This document shows, piece after piece, positions 34,965 through 42,655 of a stretch of 64,000 bases of DNA. The stretch covers positions 38,892 to 102,891 of the forward strand of contig UQHW01000004.1 in assembly GCA_900540935.1 (NCBI GenBank), given 5' to 3'. The stretch's first letter is position 1, and every line of letters starts with the position of its first letter. The position numbers and the translations under genes are program-made. The notes beneath the pieces are model-generated. The model ran no database searches. It saw only the letters and a list, made by a program, of their open reading frames with translations, and had not been told where the DNA came from. This DNA comes from an uncultured Collinsella sp. (GTDB lineage: Bacteria > Actinomycetota > Coriobacteriia > Coriobacteriales > Coriobacteriaceae).

Positions 34965-34994
34965 GTTCACATCAAAGTGAACTAAAGTTATAGA
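34965..34994 (+). promoter_or_regulatory. promoter with overlapping operator for the ribokinase operon
   Basis: Perfect palindrome GTTCAC-ATCAAA-GTGAAC (34965-34982) overlies a possible -35 TTCACA (34967-34972), with -10 TATAGA 16 bases on (34989-34994). Repression by a LacI- or GntR-type protein is inferred. Confidence 0.45.
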
Positions 34995-35056
34995 GTGCGA
35001 AAGCATTCGATTGACGGCCGACGGTGGGCATAAAACCCGCAGATGAGGAGGTTTCC

Positions 35057-36052
35057 ATGACGGATCGCGGCATCGTTGCGGTGTTCGGCAGCATGAACAT
35101 GGACCTTTCGGTGGCGTGCGAGCGCATGCCGCGTGCGGGCGAGACCGTTGGCGGCGGCGGGTTTATCACCAACGCCGGCGGCAAAGGCGCCAACCAGGCC
35201 GTAGCTGCTGCGCGCATGGGCGCGCACACGCATATGATCGGCGCGGTCGGCTGCGACGCATTTGGCACGTCGCTCGTGGCGGGGCTCCAAGACGCCGGCG
35301 TGGACTGTGTCTTTGTAGCGCGTCGCGATGACGTGGAGACGGGAACGGCGACCATCATTCGCTGCGAGGGTGACAACCGCATCGTGCTGTCGCCGGGTGC
35401 CAACCATGCGCTCGCGGGCGAGGATGTTGCCCGCGCGCTGAGGCGTCTGGTAGCCGATGAGCTCGACGGAGACGCCAGCGATATTGCCCCGGCTGCCGGA
35501 AGCGTCTTTATCGCCCAGGGCGAATGTGACCTTGCGACGACGGCCGAGGCGCTTGTTTGCGCTCACGAGCTCGGGTTCTATACGGTCTTTAATCCGGCGC
35601 CTGCCTGCGAGTTGCCTGCGGAGGCCTGGCCTGCGGTCGACCTGGTCTGTCCCAACGAGACTGAGTGCCAGGTGCTGACGGGCATCTTGCCCGCGGATGA
35701 TGCGAGCTGCGTCGCGGCGCTCAATGCCCTGCTCGCCAAGGGTGCCGGAGCTGCGGTCATCACGTTGGGCGGCGCCGGGTCGGTTACGCTCGGCGATGAC
35801 GGCGAGCCGCTGCGCATGCCGGCGCTCTCGAGCACGTTGGTCGATACGACGGCCGCGGGCGATACATTTATCGGTGCGCTTGCCGCGGCTCGCCTGGAGG
35901 GCCTGCCGCTCTTTGAGTGCATGGCGGCGGGCGCTCGCGCCTCGGCGGTGACGGTGTCGCGCCTGGGCGCTCAGCAATCAATTCCCACGCGTGCGGAAGT
36001 CGAGCACAAGTTTGGTTTAGACGGTTTGGATGTAGACGGAGAAGCGGAGTAG
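35057..36052 (+). CDS. rbsK: ribokinase
   Basis: PfkB-family kinase converting ribose to ribose 5-phosphate. Motifs: GSMNMDL near the N-terminus, the ribokinase signature with GGGGFITNAGGKGANQA (the GGKG motif), and DTTAAGDTFIGAL near the C-terminus with catalytic Asp in the AAGD anion hole. It has 331 aa. ATG 35057 follows GAGGAGG; the GTG/ATG starts further up are not supported. Five bases later comes a nucleoside hydrolase, which releases ribose from nucleosides, so the pair forms a salvage operon. No ribose transporter is next to it. Confidence 0.9.
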   Translation: MTDRGIVAVFGSMNMDLSVACERMPRAGETVGGGGFITNAGGKGANQAVAAARMGAHTHMIGAVGCDAFGTSLVAGLQDAGVDCVFVARRDDVETGTATIIRCEGDNRIVLSPGANHALAGEDVARALRRLVADELDGDASDIAPAAGSVFIAQGECDLATTAEALVCAHELGFYTVFNPAPACELPAEAWPAVDLVCPNETECQVLTGILPADDASCVAALNALLAKGAGAAVITLGGAGSVTLGDDGEPLRMPALSSTLVDTTAAGDTFIGALAAARLEGLPLFECMAAGARASAVTVSRLGAQQSIPTRAEVEHKFGLDGLDVDGEAE

Positions 36053-36056
36053 AACA

Positions 36057-37031
36057 ATGGCAACCAAGAAGCTGATCCTTGATCTGGATATGGGTGTGGA
36101 TGATGCGATGGCGCTTGCCTATGCCATCGCGAGCCCCGAGGTGGAGCTCGTCGGCATCACCACGTGCTTTGGCAACGTGCGCGTCGAGCAGTCGGCGCAC
36201 AACTGCTTGGCGGTGCTCGACCTGTTGGGTCGTCCCGAGGTGCCGGTGTACCTGGGCGCCGATCGTCCCGTGAAGGCGACCGAACCCTACACGCCGCCGG
36301 CGTCCACCACGCTTATCCACGGCAAGAACGGCATCGGCGGCGCAAGCGTGCCCGCCTCGCCGTACGAGCCGGTGGGCGCGACGTCGGCCGATGGCAATGC
36401 GGCGGTCGATTACCTGATTGATGCCGCGCGTACCTATGGTCCCGACTTGGTCTATGTGGCGACCGGTCCGCTCTCCAACCTGGCGCTCGCCCTTGAGCGC
36501 GACGCGGCGGCGATGATGTCTATCGGCCGCGTGGTGGTGATGGGTGGCGCCCTGACCGTGCCCGGCAACGTGAGCGCCGGTGCCGAGGCCAACATGGCGA
36601 GCGACCCCGAGGCCGCTGACGCCGTGCTGCGCTCGGGCCGCAAACTCACCATGGTTGGTCTTGACGTGACGCATCGCGTGGTGCTGACGCGCCGCGACAT
36701 TGCCGGTTGGACGGGCTCGGGCACCATGGCGGGCTGCGCATTTGCGAGTATGGTCGAGCACTACATTGGCTCGTACGAGATGAACGCACCCTACCTGGGT
36801 GGTTGTGCGCTGCACGATCCGCTTGCCGTTGCCGTGGCGATTGATCCCACGCTCGTGGGCGCACTTGGTTGCAACTTGCGCGTCGACCTGCTCGGCGAGT
36901 ATCGCGGCCGCACTATCTGCGACGAGCATCGCCTGTCCGACCCCGACAAGAGCGCGCTTGTGGCACTCACCGTGGACGCCCCGCGCTTTCTGTCCGAGTT
37001 CAAGGCGCGCATGGCCCGCATCCTAGGCTAG
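36057..37031 (+). CDS. nucleoside hydrolase (IunH family)
   Basis: Ca2+-dependent N-ribohydrolase that splits nucleosides into base and ribose. The metal site is visible as LDLDMGVDDAMAL (usual form DTDPGxDDA; the second Asp and DD pair are kept) and ALHDPLAVA (C-terminal Asp). Further marks are VATGPLSNLALAL and VVMGGALTVPGNVSAGAEAN. It has 324 residues, as expected. Substrate preference (inosine-uridine, purine or cytidine) cannot be read from the sequence. It is co-transcribed with rbsK at 35057, which would phosphorylate the ribose product. Confidence 0.9.
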   Translation: MATKKLILDLDMGVDDAMALAYAIASPEVELVGITTCFGNVRVEQSAHNCLAVLDLLGRPEVPVYLGADRPVKATEPYTPPASTTLIHGKNGIGGASVPASPYEPVGATSADGNAAVDYLIDAARTYGPDLVYVATGPLSNLALALERDAAAMMSIGRVVVMGGALTVPGNVSAGAEANMASDPEAADAVLRSGRKLTMVGLDVTHRVVLTRRDIAGWTGSGTMAGCAFASMVEHYIGSYEMNAPYLGGCALHDPLAVAVAIDPTLVGALGCNLRVDLLGEYRGRTICDEHRLSDPDKSALVALTVDAPRFLSEFKARMARILG

Positions 37032-37128
37032 GCTCGGGATCGAAGCACGCCCATCTGCTCGATGTGGCCGCTGGCGGGCCGACATCTACCGTTCGCCAGC
37101 CCGATGGTCCCCGGGGCGGGGAGAGCGC

Positions 37129-37134
37129 TATAAT
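37129..37134 (+). promoter_or_regulatory. -10 box of the beta-glucoside operon
   Basis: Perfect TATAAT, 15 bases ahead of the first RAT site; the transcript would then start near 37141. No convincing -35 box. Confidence 0.5.
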
Positions 37135-37148
37135 GCATTCTGCATCTT

Positions 37149-37178
37149 GGATTGTTACTCCTGTGTGGAGGCATGCCC
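37149..37178 (+). promoter_or_regulatory. ribonucleic antiterminator (RAT) site 1
   Basis: GGATTGTTACTCC ... GGAGGCATGCCC matches the BglG/LicT RNA target: conserved GGATTGTTACT, a short stem CTCC/GGAG, then AGGCA-N3-CC. Confidence 0.75.
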
Positions 37179-37194
37179 AAGAGCAATACAACAC

Positions 37195-37217
37195 GGATTG
37201 TTACGTAAGGCATGACC
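37195..37217 (+). promoter_or_regulatory. RAT-like site 2
   Basis: GGATTGTTAC then GTAAGGCATGACC: the same conserved ends with a shorter middle. Its 3' part is the 5' arm of the terminator at 37208, so protein binding here would block terminator folding. Confidence 0.7.
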
Positions 37218-37251
37218 GCAATAGCACTGCTATTGGCTATCATGCCTTTTT
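37208..37251 (+). terminator. leader terminator controlled by antitermination
   Basis: AGGCATGA pairs with TCATGCCT (37240-37247), the inner stem is CAATAGC/GCTATTG, and T5 follows. The overlap with RAT site 2 gives the classic licT/bgl on-off switch. Confidence 0.85.
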
Positions 37252-37280
37252 CTGTGAGTGTTCTTGAAAGGAGGTTCACC

Positions 37281-38120
37281 ATGCTTGCAATTAAAAAGCT
37301 TAACAACAACGCGGTTCTTTGCCGTGACGGACAGGGGCGAGATGTCATCGCCATGGGCAGGGGCGTCGGTTTCGGCGGAGATTTTCCTCGAGAGCTCCCT
37401 CTTTCTAAAATCGAGCATACGTTTTACGACATTGATCCTAAAGGACAAGATGTCATGAGGGATCTTCCCTCGGATATCGTGATGTTTGCGGCGAAAGTTA
37501 TGGACATCGTTGCCAACGAACTGCCCTACGACCTCTCGACCAATGCGACGCTGTTCATGGCTGATCACCTGTCGTTTGCCGTTGCGCGAGCCCAAAAGGG
37601 GGTCCGCATCGCGATGCCTCTTGCCTATGAAGTGCGGGAGACGTATCCGAAGGAATACAAGGCTGCCCAGTTTATCGTCATGCGACTCGAGAAGGAGCTC
37701 GGAGAGCGGCTTCCCAAGGATGAGATTGCCAGTATTGCGATGAATCTCGTGAACGCACGGGTTGTTGAAGCCGTCAAAGCCACGGCCGATCCCGCAGAGC
37801 AGTTCGACGATATGCTCGAGGACGTTATCGAGATTCTCGAAAGCGATTTCCGCATTATTGTCGACCGCGATTCCTTTGATTTCACCCGCTTCGCCACGCA
37901 TCTGCGGTACCTGTTCAAGCGCATTCAAGCCGGCGAGTCGCTGAACAGCGCCAACATGCAGATGTACAAGAACTTTCGTGAGGAGTTTCCGCAGTTGGCA
38001 GAGTGCGTGAAGCATATCGGTTCCTATTGTCGTGAAACGTGGGACGCCACGCTCTCCGAGGAGGAGGAACTCTATCTGATGATCCATCTCAACCGGATCA
38101 TCTCCAAAAAAGGATTGTAA
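37281..38120 (+). CDS. licT: BglG/LicT-family transcriptional antiterminator
   Basis: RNA-binding antiterminator that lets RNA polymerase pass the leader terminator when its sugar is present. Domains: CAT RNA-binding (1-~55; IKKLNNNAVLCRDGQGRDVIAMGRGVGF), PRD1 (~65-170) and PRD2 (~175-279). PTS-phosphorylated histidines are visible in PRD1 (MADHLSFA) and PRD2 (THLRYL and MIHLNRI), but the second PRD1 His is Asn (SIAMNLVNA). It has 279 aa. ATG 37281 follows AAAGGAGG; the upstream in-frame ATG lies inside the terminator. It is the first gene of a beta-glucoside operon and is autoregulated through the two RAT sites. Confidence 0.92.
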   Translation: MLAIKKLNNNAVLCRDGQGRDVIAMGRGVGFGGDFPRELPLSKIEHTFYDIDPKGQDVMRDLPSDIVMFAAKVMDIVANELPYDLSTNATLFMADHLSFAVARAQKGVRIAMPLAYEVRETYPKEYKAAQFIVMRLEKELGERLPKDEIASIAMNLVNARVVEAVKATADPAEQFDDMLEDVIEILESDFRIIVDRDSFDFTRFATHLRYLFKRIQAGESLNSANMQMYKNFREEFPQLAECVKHIGSYCRETWDATLSEEEELYLMIHLNRIISKKGL

Positions 38121-38190
38121 CCCGTAGCCATTCGGGGCATGACCTTTGCCGATTCGAACAGTAAGCCAAGATTGTGCAAAGGAGCCAATG

Positions 38191-39639
38191 ATGGCAAATT
38201 ACAAAAAGGTGGCAGAGCAGATTCTCTCCACTGTGGGCGGGGCGGAAAACGTGGCTTCGGTTACGCATTGCATGACGCGCCTGCGCTTCAACCTCAAGGA
38301 TGAAAGCCTCTCGAATGATGAGAAGCTTGAGGACATCTCGTCTATCATCAGCGTCGTGCACGCCGGAGGGCAGGTGCAGCTGGTGGTCGGGCCCACGGTC
38401 GACAAGGTCTACGACGAGGTTTGTAAGCAGGGTGGATTCGAGGTCACGGTATCGATTGACGAGGAACTCGATGGCCCTCAGCTTAGCTGGAAGGAGCGCT
38501 TGGCGCCCAAGCACCTCTTCAATCAGCTGCTCGATGCCGTGAGCGGCGCTATCACCCCGATCCTTCCGATCTTTTGTGTCGCCGGTATCTTCAAGATGCT
38601 CGTTATTCTGTTTGGGCCCGAAGGCGCCGGTTTTATGTCCGAAACGAGCGACCTGTATCGGATCCTTTCCCTGGTGGGCGATGCGGCGTATTACTACTTC
38701 CCGGTGTTTGCCGCCTATAGCTCGGCTAAGAAGTTCAAAACGAGTCCTGTGCTGGCACTGCTCATCGCTGTTGTGATGATTTATCCCGACATGCTCGCTA
38801 TTGTTGAGGACGGAAAGCCTTTCAGCGTCTTCGGCATCCCCATGCAGCTCGTCAACTACACCCAGGCTGTTCTTCCGGTCATCTTGATCACCTGGGCCCA
38901 GTCCTATGTTGAGCGCTTCTTTAAGAAGATCTCGCCTGATATGTTGCGCATTCTGATCGTACCCGTGGGTACGGTGCTCGTGATGTTGCCGGTCGCGCTG
39001 TGCCTCTGCGGCCCTGCCGTCCAATTTGTCATGGGCCTTGTGGCCGATTTCATCATTTGGCTCGCCTCTGTTGCCGGTCCCGCTGCGACCGCGGTTATCG
39101 GCGCATTCTGGAATCTGATCATCGCCACCGGCATGCACGTGCCGATCTATACCGCCATATTGCCCGCCGCGCTCCAGAACGGTTACGACGCCATCTTATA
39201 CCCCGGCACCGCGGTTGTAGCCTACACCACGCTTGCCATCGCGCTCGCCTATGGCCTGCGCGCTAAGGGCAAGGAGAGTCGAGCCACGGGCTGGAACTTG
39301 TTCATCACCTATGCCTTCGGTCGCGTGAGTGAGCCCATCATCTACGGCATCCTGTTTCGCGACAAGAAGGCTCTTGCCTGGAACATGATTGGTGGTGCTG
39401 TCGGTGGTCTGCTGGTAAGCCTTCTTCATGCCAACGTCTATATCTTCACTGGCGTTGGTTTCCCATGGATGAACGTGCTCATGTTTGCTCAGGATATCAT
39501 CCCTGGCACCATCGGGTGTCTTGCTGGCGGTGCCGTGACGTTTGCGTTGGCGATGATTTTTGGATTTGAAGGACAGGAGAAGATGCCGTTGAAGTCCAAG
39601 AGCGGCGATTCTGAGGCCGTTGAATCCGTCGAGGCATAA
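38191..39639 (+). CDS. PTS beta-glucoside transporter subunit EIIBC (no EIIA domain)
   Basis: Permease that takes up and phosphorylates a beta-glucoside or related sugar. The EIIB domain (1-~90) carries the phospho-cysteine in VTHCMTRLRF (C27). The EIIC domain (~105-465) has about ten helices and family stretches such as AITPILPIFCVAGIFKMLV, GMHVPIYTAILP and GRVSEPIIYGI. Bgl-type permeases often end in an EIIA domain of ~150 residues; here the protein stops after a short acidic tail (482 aa). An EIIA must come from another gene. ATG 38191 has GGAG at proper distance. It lies between the antiterminator and a 6-phospho-beta-glucosidase. Confidence 0.9.
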   Translation: MANYKKVAEQILSTVGGAENVASVTHCMTRLRFNLKDESLSNDEKLEDISSIISVVHAGGQVQLVVGPTVDKVYDEVCKQGGFEVTVSIDEELDGPQLSWKERLAPKHLFNQLLDAVSGAITPILPIFCVAGIFKMLVILFGPEGAGFMSETSDLYRILSLVGDAAYYYFPVFAAYSSAKKFKTSPVLALLIAVVMIYPDMLAIVEDGKPFSVFGIPMQLVNYTQAVLPVILITWAQSYVERFFKKISPDMLRILIVPVGTVLVMLPVALCLCGPAVQFVMGLVADFIIWLASVAGPAATAVIGAFWNLIIATGMHVPIYTAILPAALQNGYDAILYPGTAVVAYTTLAIALAYGLRAKGKESRATGWNLFITYAFGRVSEPIIYGILFRDKKALAWNMIGGAVGGLLVSLLHANVYIFTGVGFPWMNVLMFAQDIIPGTIGCLAGGAVTFALAMIFGFEGQEKMPLKSKSGDSEAVESVEA

Positions 39640-39667
39640 GAGGCTACTACACAAATATGCTCCCCAG

Positions 39668-39702
39668 CCGTTGCGCGGTCCGACCCCTTGGCCGCGCAAC
39701 GG
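39668..39702 (+). terminator. intercistronic hairpin between EIIBC and GH1 genes
   Basis: Perfect 11-bp stem CCGTTGCGCGG/CCGCGCAACGG with a 13-base loop and no T-run. Perhaps it attenuates transcription or protects the mRNA end rather than terminating. Confidence 0.5.
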
Positions 39703-39785
39703 TACTGTGCTGTTGCGCGGCACTTGCCGAGTCCGTTGCGTTCGACAGTGTGGGCCGGGAATTTGATAGAAAGGACGACACCATA

Positions 39786-41204
39786 ATGTTTAGAGAAGAT
39801 TTTTTATGGGGCGGGGCTCTGGCTGCAAACCAGTGCGAGGGAGGATGGAACGAAGGCGGTCGCGGTTTAGCCAATTCCGACATGCTGCCGTTTGGCGATC
39901 AACGCATGGACGTCATGCGGGGAGACCTTGATCCGCGTGCGTTGGCACCCGACAGCTTCTATCCCGCTCGCAAGGGCATTGATTTTTACCATAGGTACAA
40001 GCAGGATATTGAACTGTTTGCCCAGATGGGTTTTAAATGCCTGCGCTTATCAATCGCCTGGAGCCGCATTTTTCCCAAAGGAGACGAAGCCGAGCCCAAT
40101 GAAGAAGGCCTTGCCTTTTACGAGGATGTTTTTAGGACGTGTCGCGCGCATGACATTGAGCCTTTGGTGACGCTCAACCACTATGATGTCCCCATGCATC
40201 TCGTCGATGCGTATGGCGGATGGCGCGATCGCAGGTTGGTCGACCTGTTCGAGCGATATTCGCGTACCGTGTTCGAGCGCTATCGGGGATTGGTCAATTA
40301 TTGGCTGACCTTTAACGAGATCAACATCATGACGCAGGCGTGCTTTATGGCGGCGGGGATCATCTTCGAGCAAGGGGAGAATCGCTATGCAACGGTTCAC
40401 ACGGCCGTGCACCATGTATTGGTTGCGAGCGCCCGTGCGGTCGGGGCGTGTCATGAACTGTGCCCTGGGGCGAAGATCGGTTGCATGCTCAACGCAGGTG
40501 TCTTCTATCCGGCTACATGTGATCCGGACGATGTGCTGGCTGCGCAGGCTGAGAATCGCAGCCATTACATGTTTACCGACGTCCAGGTGCGCGGTGCGTA
40601 CCCGAGCTATGTTCTCAAGGAATACGCCCGCCATGGTTTTGAGGTGCCCTATCGGGATGATGACCGCGAAGTACTGGCTGCAAACCTGGTCGATTTCGTT
40701 TCGTTTTCGTATTACTCGACGCGCGTCGCAAAAGCGCATGCGGAAGGTCAGTTCGATTCGAACCTTCTTCGCTCGGCGCCTAATCCGTATCTAAAACAGG
40801 AGCCTTGGGGGAGGTTTATCGACCCCAAAGGGCTGCGCGTCACCATGAATGAAATCTGGGATCGCTATCAAAAGCCGCTGTTCATCGTCGAAAACGGTTT
40901 GGGTGCTCCTGATGTGCCGGAAGATTCGGGTGAAATAGAAGACGACTATCGAGTTGAATACCTGCGGGCCCACATCGAGGCGATGAGGGAGACCGTCGAG
41001 CTCGACGGGGTGGAACTCATGGGATATACCTGTTGGGGCCCGATCGATTTGGTTTCGGTCGCCACAGGACAGATGCGTAAGCGCTACGGGTTTATCTATG
41101 TCGATCGAGACGATAGCGGTGCGGGCTCGTTTGAGAGACGTAAAAAGAAAAGCTTCGAATGGTACCGACGCGTAATAGCAAGCAATGGCGAAGACCTTGC
41201 GTAA
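39786..41204 (+). CDS. 6-phospho-beta-glucosidase (GH1), copy 1
   Basis: Intracellular glycosidase that cleaves the phosphorylated beta-glucoside delivered by the PTS permease. GH1 marks: FLWGGALAANQCEGGWNEGG at the start, acid/base E178 in LTFNEIN and nucleophile E369 in FIVENGLG. The motif KRYGFIYVDRDD near the C-terminus includes the Lys and Tyr used by phospho-specific GH1 enzymes. It has 472 aa. ATG 39786 is favoured: family members start at FREDFLWGG, and the longer frame has no domain support. It is a paralogue of the gene at 52373. Last gene of the RAT-controlled operon. Confidence 0.92.
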   Translation: MFREDFLWGGALAANQCEGGWNEGGRGLANSDMLPFGDQRMDVMRGDLDPRALAPDSFYPARKGIDFYHRYKQDIELFAQMGFKCLRLSIAWSRIFPKGDEAEPNEEGLAFYEDVFRTCRAHDIEPLVTLNHYDVPMHLVDAYGGWRDRRLVDLFERYSRTVFERYRGLVNYWLTFNEINIMTQACFMAAGIIFEQGENRYATVHTAVHHVLVASARAVGACHELCPGAKIGCMLNAGVFYPATCDPDDVLAAQAENRSHYMFTDVQVRGAYPSYVLKEYARHGFEVPYRDDDREVLAANLVDFVSFSYYSTRVAKAHAEGQFDSNLLRSAPNPYLKQEPWGRFIDPKGLRVTMNEIWDRYQKPLFIVENGLGAPDVPEDSGEIEDDYRVEYLRAHIEAMRETVELDGVELMGYTCWGPIDLVSVATGQMRKRYGFIYVDRDDSGAGSFERRKKKSFEWYRRVIASNGEDLA

Positions 41205-41257
41205 TAACGTTAAGATGGACAAATGCGCCCGTTGGGGGAATAGTCGCGCCACTTTGC

Positions 41258-41303
41258 TTGACAACAGGCTAAACTAGCTAATAAACATTTACTCTTCTGT
41301 TTA
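41258..41303 (+). promoter_or_regulatory. promoter and possible operator of the LacI-type gene
   Basis: TTGACA (41258-41263) with TAAACA 18 bases on (41282-41287). TAAACA-N10-TGTTTA (41282-41303) is an inverted repeat of the TGTTTA motif that also clusters before the gene at 42656. Autoregulation is inferred. Confidence 0.5.
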
Positions 41304-41386
41304 GATTGAATTTGCGGTCGTTTAGTTGCCGAGCCACGGGGCGGTCAAGCCACGATGCTCGGCCGCGACCGATGCTAGGGGGAACG

Positions 41387-42397
41387 ATGGCCAAAGCAAG
41401 TGTTCGCGAGATCAGCCGCATCACCGGTTTTTCGCCTGCGACCGTGTCCAACGCGCTCAACCGCAAGCGCAGCGTGAGTGAGGAGACCGCCAAGGTCATC
41501 CTGGAGTGCGCGCAGTCGCTTGGCTATCAGCAGTCGACGCAGCTCGAGAGCATCCAGTTTGTGCTTGCGCGCAAGACGGGCGCCATCCTGGACGAGAGCA
41601 CCTTCCATCCCGCGGTCATCGAGGGCGTGGAGCGCCAGGCGCGTCGCCACGGCATGAGCACGAGCTTTGTCTCGCTCGACTTTAGCGACCTGGACGCCGT
41701 GCGCCCGCAGGTCGAGGGCCTGATCGCCGACCCGTCGGCCGCCATCGTGCTGATGGGTACCGAGCTGGGCGAGGAGGACTACGCCCTGTTCGCCGACGCT
41801 GCCGCCCACCTGATTGTGCTCGACGGCTGGAGCGATCGCCAGTACTTCGATGCCGTAGTCATCGCCAACACCGATTCGGTGCTGCGTGCCGTGGATTACC
41901 TTATCGAGAAGGGTCACAAGCAAATTGGCTACCTGGCAGGCGATCTGCGCATCCGCAATTTTAAGGACCGCGAGCGTGGCTATCGTCAAGCGCTTGAGGA
42001 CGCGGGCTTTGAGACCAATCCGACATGGCGCGTCACGCTGGACACCACGCTCGAGGGCGCCTATCGTGACATGGGTGCTTGGCTCGATACGGTCTCGAAC
42101 GACGATCTGCCGACGGCTTTCTTTGCCGAGAACGACGTGCTCGCCGTGGGTGCTATGCGTGCGTTGAGTGAGCATGGCATTCGCGTGCCCGAAGACGTCT
42201 CGATGATTGGCTTCGACGATCTTTCCGTGGGAGCCTTCTCCAACCCGCCGCTTACCACGGTGCATGTTCCCAAGCACGAGGTGGGCGAGATCGCGGTGCG
42301 CCGTCTGGTGGGCAACATCCGCAATCCCAAGAGCTATACCTGTAAAACGGCCGTCTCGACCTATTTTGTCGAGCGCCAAAGCGTGCGTGAGATCTAG
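41387..42397 (+). CDS. LacI-family transcriptional regulator
   Basis: Sugar-responsive repressor of 336 aa. The helix-turn-helix and hinge lie at residues ~4-55 (SVREISRITGFSPATVSNAL, the classic LacI head), followed by a periplasmic-binding-like sensor domain (~60-330) with FFAENDVLAVGAMRAL and VSMIGFDDLSVGAFSNPPLT. ATG 41387 follows TAGGGGGAA; the in-frame upstream extension is Arg/Ser-rich and unsupported. It sits directly ahead of an isomerase/transketolase/kinase operon and shares a TGTTTA motif in both promoter regions, so it very likely controls that operon. The inducer is unknown. Confidence 0.9.
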   Translation: MAKASVREISRITGFSPATVSNALNRKRSVSEETAKVILECAQSLGYQQSTQLESIQFVLARKTGAILDESTFHPAVIEGVERQARRHGMSTSFVSLDFSDLDAVRPQVEGLIADPSAAIVLMGTELGEEDYALFADAAAHLIVLDGWSDRQYFDAVVIANTDSVLRAVDYLIEKGHKQIGYLAGDLRIRNFKDRERGYRQALEDAGFETNPTWRVTLDTTLEGAYRDMGAWLDTVSNDDLPTAFFAENDVLAVGAMRALSEHGIRVPEDVSMIGFDDLSVGAFSNPPLTTVHVPKHEVGEIAVRRLVGNIRNPKSYTCKTAVSTYFVERQSVREI

Positions 42398-42463
42398 GCA
42401 AAGGCAACGCTAGGCCGTAGGGAGGTAAAGCTCGCTAAGGCAGCCATACATAACGCTACTAAG

Positions 42464-42489
42464 AGAGGGTCCTTCGGGGCCCTCTTTTT
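42464..42489 (+). terminator. intrinsic terminator of the LacI-type gene
   Basis: AGAGGGTCC-TTCG-GGGCCCTCT with one G-T pair, then a T-run (42485-42489). Confidence 0.88.
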
Positions 42490-42570
42490 GATGCCCTTGT
42501 ATGTTCAGTTTGTTTACATACCGTTTAGGCTGATTTCTCTACCGTCTACGGGTATTTCGCGTTAAACTTC

Positions 42571-42632
42571 TAAACAGTAGAGTAAAACATTTAGTAAACA
42601 GAACAAAACGAAACACGCGTCTGTTTACTGAA
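42571..42632 (+). promoter_or_regulatory. operator cluster upstream of the isomerase operon
   Basis: Three copies of the TAAACAG/CTGTTTA motif: TAAACAG at 42571-42577, TTTAGTAAACAGA at 42590-42602, and its near-perfect inverse TCTGTTTACTGAA at 42620-42632. Another TGTTTAC lies near 42510. These are likely LacI-type sites, the last one 23 bases before the ATG. Confidence 0.55.
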
Positions 42633-42655
42633 CATGCAACTAGGGGAGGACGTAC

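Noticed and set aside
37070..37100. Terminator GCTGGCG/CGCCAGC after the nucleoside hydrolase gene
   Set aside because: The stem is only 7 bp with a 17-base loop and no T-run, so it is too weak to list as a feature.
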